DNA of 64,000 nt from a bacterium (GTDB lineage: Bacteria > 4484-113 > JAFGCY01): the NCBI GenBank assembly GCA_016932385.1, contig JAFGCY010000100.1:18595-82594 (forward strand), read 5' to 3'. A program made the translations under genes and the position numbers. Positions 1 to 9,370 of the stretch are shown one piece after another. The first letter of the stretch is position 1. Each line of letters starts with the position of its first letter. Below the pieces are notes generated by a model. The model was not told the DNA's origin, made no database searches, and saw nothing but the letters and a program-made list of their open reading frames with translations.

Positions 1-351
1 TATAACGACGGCGACGACGGCCAGGACATGACCCGGGCCAACTGCGGCTTGAACCTGTCTCCGGACGACTACCCCGAGACAGCGCCCGTCGGCACCTTCC
101 GGCTGGGCCGCAGCTGGTGCGGAGTGCTGGACATGGCTGGCAACGTCCACGAGTGGACCGCCGAGCAGTGGCGCGAGTCGTACCCCGCCTTCTACGCGGT
201 CGAGCCCTTCCAGGGCGGCAGGGTCACGATTCGCGGCGGCGGCTACGACTCCGAGATTCGCGAACTGCGCACTTCGTTCCGAAAGGGATTTGTTGCCGAG
301 AATCGCGAGATGCCTTGCGTCGGCGGCCGAGTGGTGATGATACCGCGTTAG
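1..351 (+). CDS. SUMF1/formylglycine-generating-enzyme-fold protein, 3' end only
   Basis: The reading frame is open from the first base of the window and stops with TAG at 349-351, so this is the C-terminal ~116 residues of a longer protein. It contains DMAGNVHEWT, the hallmark of the SUMF1/FGE-sulfatase fold, followed by RGGGYDS and conserved arginines (LRTSFRKGF), as in the C-terminal part of that family. Members either oxidise a sulfatase cysteine to formylglycine or, more often in bacteria, are divergent secreted or kinase-associated domains. The active-site cysteine pair of true FGE cannot be judged; a Cys is present near the end (EMPCVGGRV), but the upstream partner region is missing. 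No sulfatase gene is in view, so the generic family name is safer than FGE. Confidence 0.8.
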   Translation, partial: YNDGDDGQDMTRANCGLNLSPDDYPETAPVGTFRLGRSWCGVLDMAGNVHEWTAEQWRESYPAFYAVEPFQGGRVTIRGGGYDSEIRELRTSFRKGFVAENREMPCVGGRVVMIPR

Positions 352-369
352 GTTCTTTGGTAAACAAAA

Positions 370-406
370 CCGGCGGGACAGCCCCTTGCACTGGCTGTCC
401 CGCCGG
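370..406 (-). terminator. Rho-independent terminator of the TPR/beta-barrel gene
   Basis: A perfect 14-bp stem (370-383 with 393-406) closes a 9-nt loop. On the minus strand the stem is followed by a T-rich stretch (TTTTGTTTACC), just downstream of the stop codon at 417. On the plus strand there is no T tract, although the hairpin may still slow transcription arriving from the convergent gene ending at 351. Confidence 0.85.
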
Positions 407-416
407 CCGCTTACAA

Positions 417-3400
417 CTAAAAGGTGTATTCACCACCGAAGTACCAGGACTCATGCTCGTAACCCGCGCCGCTGGTGGCGTTGGTCGCGGCATCGCTGGC
501 GGAATAGCCCGCCCGCAGCTCCAGCCGGTCCTTGAGCAGCTTCTTGCGCACGCCCGCGTTCCAGCGGAACACCGTGTTGTAGTCCACCGCGGTTTCCTTG
601 TCCACGCCGAATCCCACGCCGAAATCGAACAGGATCGGCCGGTCGGACATGTCAAGCCAGTCGGCGTAAACCTCGGCGAACCGGTAGTTGTGCGGATCCC
701 AGTAACCGTTGGCAGTGTTCTGGTTATAGGCCAGCCAGCGGCCGGCGATGCCGTAATGCAGGCGGCCCTGGTTCTGGTACAGCCGCGAGCGGCGCAGGTT
801 GACCGAGAACGAATTGCGCTCGTTGCCGTCCGCAATGTCGCCGAAGGCATAGATCATGCTCAGGCGCGTGGAGTTGTTGAGCTGCCAGTCGCTACTCAGC
901 CAGGTTTCGTTGATGTCGATGTTGTAACGGCACAGCTGGGTGGTATCGATAAAGGTTTGCTCGCTGATACCCACGCCCATTTGCCAGTCGCTGGTCAGAT
1001 CGACCGTCAGGCCCGTGCCCCAATCCCACTTGTGATAACCGGGATCGGCGGCGTTGTCGATGTCGAGATGGCTGGCGCTGAACCGCCAGTAGACGTTGTC
1101 ACCCAACGGCACGCCCACCGTTGCCCGTGTCTTAGTGCCGACGGTCTCCTCGCCGCGCTTGGTGTTGTCCAGCTTGAAGTCGTTGTGCGAGACCGTCAGC
1201 GCCGCGCCGTTGTTGCCCAGCGGGGCGGTCAAGGTCGTGACGATCGTGCAGTCGTCGTTGTCGTCGCTGTCGTGGCTCTGCGTCCAGATCGAGGTCAGCG
1301 AGGTGGCCACCCCGCCGCCCGGCGTCTGGCGCAGCGATTCATACAGCACGGCCAGCTCGGGGTTGTTCGGGTCCATCCGCGCCGCTTCGTTGGCCAGCGA
1401 CCGGGCCTGGCCCGCGTCGCCCTGCCAGAGGTGCGTGTAAGCCAGGCCGATCCGGCTCGTCGAATAATAGTCGCTGCTCATCGGCACCGCGCCGTACTGC
1501 TCGCGCGCCTGGGCGTAATCGCCCTGCCAGGTGTAGCTGCGGCCCAGTCCGACACGCGCGGCCTCGTTGGTCGGATCTTCCTTCAGCACCAGGTTGTATT
1601 GGATCTCGGCGCGACGGAAGTCCTTCTCCGCGGCCAGCACGTCGGCATAGGCCAGGCGGATCTCCGCGTTGCTCGGCTGCGAAACCAGCGCTTCCTCGAA
1701 CCAGCGCAGGGCTTCTTGGCGCAGCCCGAGGGCGTTGAGAATCGCGGCATAGGTAACCAGCGCGTTGTCGTAGACGTCGATCGGCACGTCGACGTCGTTG
1801 ATCAGCGATTCGATCACCTCGCGCGCCAGTTCCGGATCGCCGCTGTACATCAGCGCCTGGGCATAGCGCAGCCGGGCTTCCGGGTCGCTCGGGTTCAGGC
1901 GCAGGTAGGTCTCGTACGCCGTCACCGATTCTTCCCAGCTCTCCTCCCAGGTGTACAGCGTGCCCAGCCGCAGGAAGGCGCGGGCGTTGAGCGGATCGGT
2001 CACGGCCAGCTGCTGGTAGGCGCGCAGGGCCTCCTCGTACTTGCCCCGCAGATACAGCGCCTCGGCGCGGTCGGGCGAATCCTCCGGCAGCTGCAGCCAG
2101 CGCTGCTGCTCCGCCAGGTTGATCTGGTCGATCAGCGCCAGGACTTCCTCGTTGCCCGGCACAGCCTCGAGCATCCCGCGGATCTGCGTCCAGCTTTCGC
2201 TGGTCAGGCCGCTGGTCTGCAGCAGGTAGACCGCCTCGGCATTGGCCGGGTTGCTGGCCAGCACGTCGCCGATGTCACTCCATGTCTCCAGCAGGTAGCC
2301 GTTGATGAAATAGCAATAGGCCCGTGCCAGGCGCGCCTTCATCATCGATTCCGTGTCCAGCCCGACCTGGTCCAGCAGGTACATCGCCTCGTCCAGTTCG
2401 CCGCGGTGGGCCAGCGTCTTGGCTAGGCCGGTCTTGGCGTCGATATTGTCGGGATCGCCGTGCAGGATCCGGTTGTACTCCTGCTCGGAGAGGTCGTAGT
2501 CCTCGGCCCCGCGCAGGGCGGCGGCATATTCCAAGCGGATGTCCGTGTCGACCTGGTCCTGGCGGATCAGCTCCTCGTAGGCCCGCACCGCGTTCTCCCA
2601 ATCGCCGTACCGGCCGTAGCTACGGGCCAGCGCCAGCCAGTCGCCGTCCTCGGGCTCGGTGGGCAGGTCCGGCTCATCTTTGTCTTCATCCGCGCGACCT
2701 TCGTAGAACACCACCGAAGTGGCCGGGCGCGATGTCGGGAAGACCACCTCCGATGTGTGGATCTCCCGCGCAACGTATTCCGAGTCGACTTGTTCATCCG
2801 CCGGCAACGCCGGGATCAGCTCCGTGGCGGTTGACTCCGTAGGCGCATCCCTAAACGCGGCGGGTGCTTCCGGTACGGCTGCCGCCGGCGCCGGTTCCGG
2901 GGTTGGTTGGGTTACCGGCGCGGGCTGCGGCGTCGGCGCCGCGACCGGTTTGGCTTCCGGTTCTTCCGCCGGGGCCTCGGCTGTTTGCCAGGCCAGTTCC
3001 GGCATCACGAAGCGGTCGGTGGCGGGCAGCGGCTTGCCGCGATTGGGTACCAGCGCCTTGGACCTGGCCGCCGGCTGTTCCGGCACGGGCTCGCTGGCGA
3101 CGGGCTCCGGTCCGACCGCCAGGTTGTACTGCACCAGGGCTTGCTCCAGGTCACCCGAGGCGCGCAGGGCGTCCCCGTAGGCCAGGTGCAACTCGGCCTC
3201 ATCCTGGCCCAGTTCGACCAGCCGGCCGTACAGCTCGATCGCCGGCCGCCATTTTTCCTGAGCCGCGAAAGCACCGGCCAGTCCCGCCAGCGCTTGGATG
3301 TTGTCCGGGAAGTCGTCCAGCACCCCCAGGTAGAGCCGCTCGGCTTCCGCCGGCCGGCCCGCCTCCAGCGCCTGGGCGGCCTGGTCCAGCACGGCGGCAT

Positions 3401-3776
3401 CCGGCACCGGCGGTTTGTCCAAGGCCAGGTTGTATTGCTCCACGGCGTCTTCCAGCCGGCCGGTCTGGCGCAAGGCGTCGGCGTATTCCACCCGCACCTC
3501 GCTGTCCAGCGGGCCCAGCTGGGCTAATCGTTTATAGGAATCCACGGCGCTATTCCAATCGCCAAGCTGAGCCTGCGATCGGGCCAGCTGCAACCAGGCC
3601 AGCGGGTGGCCGGGATAGTCCGCGGTAATCAACTCGTATTCGGCCGCCGCCTGCGCGTAATCTCCGGCGTCATAGGCCCGGTCCGCGCGTTGCATCGCGC
3701 TTTCCTGCGCCAGAGCCGGAGTACAGAGCAGCAGCAACCAGAACAAGAGCAAGTATTGCCCGAGCCAGCGTCGCAT
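417..3776 (-). CDS. TPR-repeat outer-membrane protein with C-terminal beta-barrel (polysaccharide-export type)
   Basis: The start is placed at the ATG at 3776 because GGAGGAAGG precedes it and the product then begins with a signal peptide (MRRWLGQYLLLFWLLLLC...ALAQ). Predicted 1119 residues. About residues 25-228 are TPR repeats. Residues ~228-375 are a Pro/Ala/Glu-rich linker. A second long TPR solenoid runs to ~815, and the last ~300 residues alternate hydrophobic and polar residues in beta-strand fashion and end in YTF, a typical last-strand aromatic signal. The architecture matches BcsC/PgaA/PelB-like exporters, in which periplasmic TPRs deliver a polysaccharide to an outer-membrane pore. 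The upstream gene on the same strand (4113-6380) encodes a secreted glycosidase-like protein, a usual partner of such pores. No synthase or c-di-GMP component lies in the window, so the exported polymer is unknown. Confidence 0.8.
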   Translation of the reverse strand: MRRWLGQYLLLFWLLLLCTPALAQESAMQRADRAYDAGDYAQAAAEYELITADYPGHPLAWLQLARSQAQLGDWNSAVDSYKRLAQLGPLDSEVRVEYADALRQTGRLEDAVEQYNLALDKPPVPDAAVLDQAAQALEAGRPAEAERLYLGVLDDFPDNIQALAGLAGAFAAQEKWRPAIELYGRLVELGQDEAELHLAYGDALRASGDLEQALVQYNLAVGPEPVASEPVPEQPAARSKALVPNRGKPLPATDRFVMPELAWQTAEAPAEEPEAKPVAAPTPQPAPVTQPTPEPAPAAAVPEAPAAFRDAPTESTATELIPALPADEQVDSEYVAREIHTSEVVFPTSRPATSVVFYEGRADEDKDEPDLPTEPEDGDWLALARSYGRYGDWENAVRAYEELIRQDQVDTDIRLEYAAALRGAEDYDLSEQEYNRILHGDPDNIDAKTGLAKTLAHRGELDEAMYLLDQVGLDTESMMKARLARAYCYFINGYLLETWSDIGDVLASNPANAEAVYLLQTSGLTSESWTQIRGMLEAVPGNEEVLALIDQINLAEQQRWLQLPEDSPDRAEALYLRGKYEEALRAYQQLAVTDPLNARAFLRLGTLYTWEESWEESVTAYETYLRLNPSDPEARLRYAQALMYSGDPELAREVIESLINDVDVPIDVYDNALVTYAAILNALGLRQEALRWFEEALVSQPSNAEIRLAYADVLAAEKDFRRAEIQYNLVLKEDPTNEAARVGLGRSYTWQGDYAQAREQYGAVPMSSDYYSTSRIGLAYTHLWQGDAGQARSLANEAARMDPNNPELAVLYESLRQTPGGGVATSLTSIWTQSHDSDDNDDCTIVTTLTAPLGNNGAALTVSHNDFKLDNTKRGEETVGTKTRATVGVPLGDNVYWRFSASHLDIDNAADPGYHKWDWGTGLTVDLTSDWQMGVGISEQTFIDTTQLCRYNIDINETWLSSDWQLNNSTRLSMIYAFGDIADGNERNSFSVNLRRSRLYQNQGRLHYGIAGRWLAYNQNTANGYWDPHNYRFAEVYADWLDMSDRPILFDFGVGFGVDKETAVDYNTVFRWNAGVRKKLLKDRLELRAGYSASDAATNATSGAGYEHESWYFGGEYTF

Positions 3777-3903
3777 TTCCTTCCTCCTCGCCGTCACGCC
3801 TTCGACGTGACCACTCCCCACCCGCTCTCCGCCGAGAAGGTAATCGCATGCCAACGGCCCTCACCGCCCGCACGCGGCCCGATTCAGCGAAGATATTAAC
3901 ACA

Positions 3904-3944
3904 CTATCCACAAAATTATCAACAAGCGGGCTGACTTATCCACA
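3904..3944. promoter_or_regulatory. Cluster of three DnaA-box-like 9-mers in a 336-bp intergenic region
   Basis: The gap 3777-4112 contains CTATCCACA (3904-3912), TTATCAACA (3916-3924) and a perfect TTATCCACA (3936-3944), all in the same orientation within 41 bp of AT-rich sequence. The first and second differ from the DnaA consensus by one base each. No replication gene is nearby, so this is more likely a regulatory or titration site than an origin. The rest of the gap holds an imperfect GGACGGCAG/CTGCCGGTCC hairpin near 4070 without a T tract, and nothing else I can name. Confidence 0.45.
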
Positions 3945-4112
3945 TTTGCTACCTATGTGTGTAGCAAGCTGGGCTGTGTCAACAAGATTGGGAAGGGAGT
4001 ACCACGGGCTGTCGCGATAACTTCGGGCGAGACGTATCGACATCCCGCTCGCAAACGATGTGCGCGGCTGGACGGCAGCTGCCGGTCCGCGGCTGGTGAC
4101 GGATCGGCGTAG

Positions 4113-6380
4113 TTAGTCTACGTCCAGTCCTTCAAACAGCTTTTGCATGCTGTAGTACACGGGCTTGAGCCGCGAGTGGAAGGTGATGTCCTCCTCACCC
4201 CACTCGTCCCAGGCATAGCGCCCGGCCACGGAGGTGGTCACTACGTCGTCCACCAGGCCGGGCCAGGCCGCGGTGATCGAACCATCGGCATTGGCCATGA
4301 CGATCGCCACGCCTACGCCGGTGCTGACCTCGCTGGAGTTGGCTTCGGTCTCCGGATCGGCCTGGATCACGCGCATTTGATGCGGCCCGACGAAGCCCAG
4401 CAGGATCCAGGGCATGCGGATCTCGATCATCCCGGTGTCGGGTGAGATGTTCCAGACCGCCATATCGTTAGAGTCCGCCGCGCCGCCGTTCAGGCTGCCG
4501 CGCGGCAGCGGGTTCAGGTTCCAGGATTGCGCCTCGTAGACCGTGCCGTCGCGCCCGACACGCCGCCGGTTGGTCTCCAACACGGGTTCGAACCAGAGCC
4601 AGCGGTTGTCTTCCTCATCCAGGATGTGCGGCTGGACCTCGCCGTGGCGCATCATCGGCGAGTTGGGCATGCGGAAGGACTCCCAAAAGCGGAAGCTTTC
4701 GGTCTGCCACAGGCGGGCTTCGCCGTTGGTGATGCTGATCACGTCTTCCAGCCCGCGGTCGCTGCCGAGTTTGAGCGGGCCCGGCCAGGCGCTGTTGCCG
4801 CGCTGGTCGCCCAGGACGTCGTAGCCGACGTACAGCCCGTGTTCGGCGAAATCCCAATCCGCGAAGTTCTCCAACTCGATCGCCAGATGCAGGAAACCTT
4901 CGTCGTGCATGAGCTTGACGGACTTGATGCAGGGGCCGTCGGCGGCATCGTGGGTGCATTCGCCGGTCCGCGGCGGCACCTCGGCCCATTCGGCCAGGTT
5001 ACCGCTGAGCGTGCAATTCGGGCCGTCGGCGCCGGGCAGCAGGGCTTCCATGCCGTAGTTTTCCTCGGCGTCGTAAAGGTTGTACCAGAGCCGGCGATCA
5101 TCCCACGGATCGTAGAATTCCGCCCAGGCCCAGACCTTCTTGAACCATTCGTCGATCCAGGCGAAGACGATGCCGCCGGCGCAGCCCGAGTCATAGATCG
5201 CCTCGGTCAGCCTGGGCACGTCGACGGCCACCTGCTCTTCCGACAGCCCGCCGTGGTGCCAGCCGTCGCTCTGCAGGTGGCAGGGCATCGGCCCGTTGGG
5301 CAGGCCGTACTCCGCGATCAACAGCGGTCGGTCGTTGTAGAAGTTTTTCAGGTCCTTGAGATAACCGATGTAGGTACTCGGGCCGTAGCGGTCCTGGGCG
5401 TCCTGGTAGGCCGGCTCGTTGTCGATAAAGTCCGGCCAGTAGGGATAGACGTGATAGCTGGCATATACGCCGGCCTTGAAATTCTGCGTGGTGGTGAAAT
5501 TCTTGGACGTGATGTTCACCGCGTCGTTGCTGAAGATCTCCACGCGGCCCTCGGCGATGTAACCGGCGACGTCGGATTCGTCCTCGATGTTGCTTTCACT
5601 GGTATGGCTGAGCGGGTCGGTCGGCGGCCAGGAACTGAAGGTCACCGGATGCTGCGTCTGATAATTATTGTCCTCATAGGTGACCAGGTAATCGCAGATC
5701 AGCGCGAACCAGCACTCGATCGGCTGGCCGTTGAGGCAGGAGACATTCTGGCCCTCGTAATGCGTGTAATCCGGCCGCAGCTCGTGGAACCCTTCGATAT
5801 CGTCGGGCTCCCACTCGCGCCCGACCAGCCAGGCCAAGAGCCAGGGCGAGACATCCTTTTTATAGCGCCCGCCGGTCCAGCCCGGCCGCTCGTCGAAATC
5901 GGCGTTGCCGTGGATCAGGTTCACGGCGTTGCGGCTGTTGAGCTCGATCTCGGCCATATAGTCGTCGGCCAGGTAGTTGTACTCCACGGGCGCCGTCGCC
6001 CAGACGCCCTGGATCAGCCAGACGGCCTTCTCCGGATGGGCCTTGTTGTGGCTATACAGCGCGTTGTAGAAGTCCGGCGGGTGGATGGTATAGACGCGCA
6101 CCACGTTGCAGTTCATGTCGGCGATCTTGGTGATCCAGTCGAGATACAGCGCCTCGTCGCGCGGATAGCCGGTCGGGTGCTTGCCCGGCTGGGCGATCGA
6201 CAGGTTCATGCCCTTGACGAAGATCGGCTTGTAGGTGCCGTCCGGCTGCAGCACCTCCAGGTACTGCTGGCCGGCCCGCGTCGGGACTTTGGACGCGGCC
6301 GCCGCCGGGCCTGTTAAAAGCAGCAAACCGGCTGCCGCGATGATCGTAAGCCAACCAAGCACACTGAACCTGCAATCCAT
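4113..6380 (-). CDS. Secreted glycoside-hydrolase-like protein with C-terminal beta domain
   Basis: The ATG at 6380 follows GGAGG at good spacing and opens a signal peptide (hydrophobic core IIAAAGLLLLTG, cleavage near AAAAS). 755 residues. Residues ~40-450 read as a TIM-barrel glycosidase: IFVKGMNLS and VVRVYTIHPP at the start, ALWLVGREWE-like text near residue 185 (possible acid/base Glu) and LLIAEYGLP near 350, the pattern of the nucleophile strand in GH2/GH5-like enzymes. Residues ~480-755 resemble a CBM9-like or related beta-sandwich (EGFLHLAIELEN, MPWILLGF). It lies upstream of the TPR/beta-barrel exporter on the same strand, which suggests trimming or cleavage of an exported polysaccharide. 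The 336-bp gap means the two may also be transcribed separately. The substrate cannot be inferred. Confidence 0.65.
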   Translation of the reverse strand: MDCRFSVLGWLTIIAAAGLLLLTGPAAAASKVPTRAGQQYLEVLQPDGTYKPIFVKGMNLSIAQPGKHPTGYPRDEALYLDWITKIADMNCNVVRVYTIHPPDFYNALYSHNKAHPEKAVWLIQGVWATAPVEYNYLADDYMAEIELNSRNAVNLIHGNADFDERPGWTGGRYKKDVSPWLLAWLVGREWEPDDIEGFHELRPDYTHYEGQNVSCLNGQPIECWFALICDYLVTYEDNNYQTQHPVTFSSWPPTDPLSHTSESNIEDESDVAGYIAEGRVEIFSNDAVNITSKNFTTTQNFKAGVYASYHVYPYWPDFIDNEPAYQDAQDRYGPSTYIGYLKDLKNFYNDRPLLIAEYGLPNGPMPCHLQSDGWHHGGLSEEQVAVDVPRLTEAIYDSGCAGGIVFAWIDEWFKKVWAWAEFYDPWDDRRLWYNLYDAEENYGMEALLPGADGPNCTLSGNLAEWAEVPPRTGECTHDAADGPCIKSVKLMHDEGFLHLAIELENFADWDFAEHGLYVGYDVLGDQRGNSAWPGPLKLGSDRGLEDVISITNGEARLWQTESFRFWESFRMPNSPMMRHGEVQPHILDEEDNRWLWFEPVLETNRRRVGRDGTVYEAQSWNLNPLPRGSLNGGAADSNDMAVWNISPDTGMIEIRMPWILLGFVGPHQMRVIQADPETEANSSEVSTGVGVAIVMANADGSITAAWPGLVDDVVTTSVAGRYAWDEWGEEDITFHSRLKPVYYSMQKLFEGLDVD

Positions 6381-6400
6381 AGACGCCTCCAGTTGGGGCG

Positions 6401-6406
6401 ATTATA
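6401..6406 (-). promoter_or_regulatory. -10 box (TATAAT) for the glycosidase-like gene
   Basis: Minus-strand TATAAT lies 20 nt upstream of the ATG at 6380 with GGAGG between them, a normal -10/SD/start layout. No convincing -35 hexamer is visible. Confidence 0.5.
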
Positions 6407-6510
6407 CATGTTAGGTTCAATCAGATATCACCGGAAGGCGCAAACTTAACTTGACTGGAATAGAAACCTTAATTGGGTTATCCTATTAGGCACTCCGCGG
6501 GAGGTGCTTG

Positions 6511-9306
6511 ATGCGGTTTTACTTGATATTGCTTATCAGCTTGTTAGTCGTCTTGCTGATCGGATGCCAGGGCGGATCCGTGCCGCTGGCCGGTCCCACC
6601 AGTGAGTTGCAGCCGGAGACTGCTGCGGACACGCCGGGCGATTCCCTGCCGGCGCTAGCGGACATCGACCAATACGTACGGCACAGTCAAATCCTCGACG
6701 GCGATACCGTGCAGGGCAGCTTTGCCGTTAACGCGCACAATTGGAGTCCCAGCGCGACCAGAGGGCTGTTGATGATTCCGGAAAGCGAGCACCTGGCCTT
6801 TGCCGTGTACGGCATTCCTTCACGCGCCACGCCGCCGGATTACTTCACTTACAACACATCCTGGTACGATGGCGATCCGTTGGTAACGTCGCCGAACGAT
6901 GGTTTCTGGGTGGCTTATGCGGACTTCGCGCAGGACTGCTGGGTTTTCACCGGGCCCTATTCCAGCTCGCAGACACGCATCGCGGTACCGGCGCAGGCCG
7001 ATGTGATCAGCCCCGGCGACAACCTGTTCGTTGCCGTGATCATGCTCCAGGGCAATGCGCTGATTATCAATTCGGTCAGTGCGGGCTATTACACGACCGA
7101 AGGCTATGAGGAAGTCTATCTCGCCCCGCCACAGGGCAAACGGGTCAGCCACGGCATCGATATTCAGCTCGATCCCGCCGGCAATCCGCAGATCGCTTAT
7201 CTGGTCAATGACTCAATATACACGACCTATGGCAACCAGCTCCGCATTGCCAGCCTGACGGACGGCGAATGGACCCTCGAGCCTGAATCCACGCCCTACA
7301 CCATCTGGGACATCATGTTTCGGATCGGTGACAATGGCCGCCGCGCCATTCTGGCCGCCACCTCCACCTCAGGCGAACTACACCTGCTCTACGACGGTGG
7401 CAGTGGAGAATTCACCGGTGACTACCTGATAACCACCGAACACAACAGCGCCAACCGGCCGGCGATGTCCTTCTTCAACGCCGATGGCGATCCCTCCGGC
7501 GATCGCGATGACCTGATGATCGTCTACGAGGAAGAAGACGCCTGGCCCGATTTCTACGTCCGGTCTTGCCGCTACGACGGCACCAATCCTCCCGTGATTG
7601 AAAATGTCTATCCGGGCTCTCTCGCCCAGGTCGGCTGCCCCAGCCTGACTACGAATGCCGACAACTCACTATTGCTGGGTTACCTGGTGGAAATGGTGGT
7701 CGATGAGCCGTTCCTGGACACCCAGTCTTACACGACTGGTGGTGGCTGGGCCAATTCCGGCTTCGTCGACTGGGTGGATATCGATCCCGAGGACGACTTC
7801 GTGTTCCGTCCGGGCATCTCGACGGTCGAGTTGCCGGATCACAGCCTGGCCGCAGCTTGGATCCACGAAGGCAATCACGGGATCGTGCTGGGCCACTCCA
7901 CAGCCATGGGCTGGGACAGCACGCCGACGGACACAATTGGGTGCGATGCTCCGTCCATCATCGACCTGGAAGTCTATCCCGACGGCGATGTGGGCTTTTT
8001 AGCGGATTACGCCGACTATCGGCTGCAATTGTTCCGCAAGCAACCGGGCGTGAACGAAGCGGTCCAGGTCACCGCCATCGACAACTCCGTCACTGATAGC
8101 GGTTACGGCACGATGGCCGTCGATGCCGACGGCGTCACGCATATCGCGACCTGCAGCGTAGAGGGCAGCGGGCTCCTGTACTACACCGTCGATGAGAGTG
8201 GAGTAAGCGAACCCGCTGTCGTCGATGCGCTGGGTTGGTCCCAGGGCGCGTCCGGCGGCATGCCCGTCATGGTCGCGCTGGGTGACGACTTGTACGTCTT
8301 CGACTGGGATCGCGCTCACTGCACTCTCATGTATTCACTGAATCGCACGGGTAGCTGGATCGTCGAAAACGGAACGATTCCCACCGATCCGCCCTGCATG
8401 AGTACAGTGGCGGCCGGTTACCTGGCCGAATCCAATCTGATCTATGTTGTCTACCAGGAGTCAATCAATGAAACGATCAACATCGTCTCATTCACGCCGG
8501 ACGGAACGGACTACCAGTCCAACGAGTTGATACCGTACATCTCCGAGCTGCCGGCGATCGACGACGACGAAACCAATGTCGGCGCGCTGTATCTCAAATC
8601 GACGCTGTACGGCACCGATCGGTTGGTGTTCAGCCTGGGGCCGCCGCGCACCGCTCCCAATCAAGAAGAAATCGTGACCAGCGAAGCCTCGCTAACCGAT
8701 CCGCCGTACAAGCTCGAATACAACACCGTACGGCAGACCTGGTTGGCCGGCAGCCATGGCGACGACATCAACAGCTGCCTGGTCCACACGCGCACCCCCG
8801 AGGGCTACTGGACGGGACCCCAATTGGTCACCAGCCAGCCAGGCACAGCATACGTTGCCATCGGCGGGATCGAGCACGACCATGTCACCGGCTGCAACTA
8901 CGTCGTGGTCTACGAGCAGCCCGACGGCGACACCTGGCGCCAGGTTAACGTCTATGCGGACAACAACGCCTTGGGCTTGTTTGAATACATCAACTACGTC
9001 ATGGAATATGACACCGCCAACTACGACATGAGCAGCGTGGTTACCGCGCCCAACGCGCACGGCTGGCCCTGGATCTCCCTGATGATCAAGCCGAATACGC
9101 AGCTGACCTGGAATTTCCGCGTGATGGAACCGGTTACTTCGTTTGCCTGGAACAGCGCGTTCACTTGGGAAACGGAGTACATCCAGCCAGTCGGCAATCA
9201 GATGATGGTCGTTCTGGGCAACGGCTTGCCGGCGCTGGCGCTGCTCGAAGGGTATCAGGCTAACGAAGACGATTACGGTCGGGTGCTGGTCCGCTATCCC
9301 TGGTAG
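6511..9306 (+). CDS. Large lipoprotein with shared N-terminal domain and propeller-like repeats
   Basis: The start is ATG 6511, preceded by GGGAGGTG. The signal sequence ends in a lipobox (LLIGC, Cys19), so the protein should be lipidated. 931 residues. Residues ~60-190 contain a module also seen in three other lipoproteins of this window (here FWVAYADFAQDCWVF ... DNLFVAVIMLQGNALIINS). The rest has repeated short beta units of the type D-x-x-G-N-P-Q-I-A-Y, reminiscent of beta-propeller or sialidase-like repeats, but no catalytic Asp-box is clear. It is divergently transcribed from the glycosidase gene at 6380. Function unknown; an outer-membrane surface protein is the most likely category. 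Confidence 0.7.
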   Translation: MRFYLILLISLLVVLLIGCQGGSVPLAGPTSELQPETAADTPGDSLPALADIDQYVRHSQILDGDTVQGSFAVNAHNWSPSATRGLLMIPESEHLAFAVYGIPSRATPPDYFTYNTSWYDGDPLVTSPNDGFWVAYADFAQDCWVFTGPYSSSQTRIAVPAQADVISPGDNLFVAVIMLQGNALIINSVSAGYYTTEGYEEVYLAPPQGKRVSHGIDIQLDPAGNPQIAYLVNDSIYTTYGNQLRIASLTDGEWTLEPESTPYTIWDIMFRIGDNGRRAILAATSTSGELHLLYDGGSGEFTGDYLITTEHNSANRPAMSFFNADGDPSGDRDDLMIVYEEEDAWPDFYVRSCRYDGTNPPVIENVYPGSLAQVGCPSLTTNADNSLLLGYLVEMVVDEPFLDTQSYTTGGGWANSGFVDWVDIDPEDDFVFRPGISTVELPDHSLAAAWIHEGNHGIVLGHSTAMGWDSTPTDTIGCDAPSIIDLEVYPDGDVGFLADYADYRLQLFRKQPGVNEAVQVTAIDNSVTDSGYGTMAVDADGVTHIATCSVEGSGLLYYTVDESGVSEPAVVDALGWSQGASGGMPVMVALGDDLYVFDWDRAHCTLMYSLNRTGSWIVENGTIPTDPPCMSTVAAGYLAESNLIYVVYQESINETINIVSFTPDGTDYQSNELIPYISELPAIDDDETNVGALYLKSTLYGTDRLVFSLGPPRTAPNQEEIVTSEASLTDPPYKLEYNTVRQTWLAGSHGDDINSCLVHTRTPEGYWTGPQLVTSQPGTAYVAIGGIEHDHVTGCNYVVVYEQPDGDTWRQVNVYADNNALGLFEYINYVMEYDTANYDMSSVVTAPNAHGWPWISLMIKPNTQLTWNFRVMEPVTSFAWNSAFTWETEYIQPVGNQMMVVLGNGLPALALLEGYQANEDDYGRVLVRYPW

Positions 9307-9370
9307 CCGGGCAAGCATGTATGATTAGCGGCGCACCCAGGGGTGCAGAGCTTTGGATGCAGAGGGAGAC

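Noticed and set aside
117..2426. Long plus-strand open frame (769 codons) opposite the TPR gene
   Set aside because: It is antisense to a protein with clear TPR repeats and a barrel, lacks a start signal and has Arg/Gly/Val-rich low-complexity text typical of shadows in GC-rich DNA.
3777..4112. Chromosomal replication origin
   Set aside because: Three DnaA-like boxes are too few, and dnaA, dnaN, gidA and similar neighbours are missing.
4527..6317. Plus-strand open frame opposite the glycosidase-like gene
   Set aside because: Shadow of a well-supported gene; no Shine-Dalgarno and no protein-like pattern.
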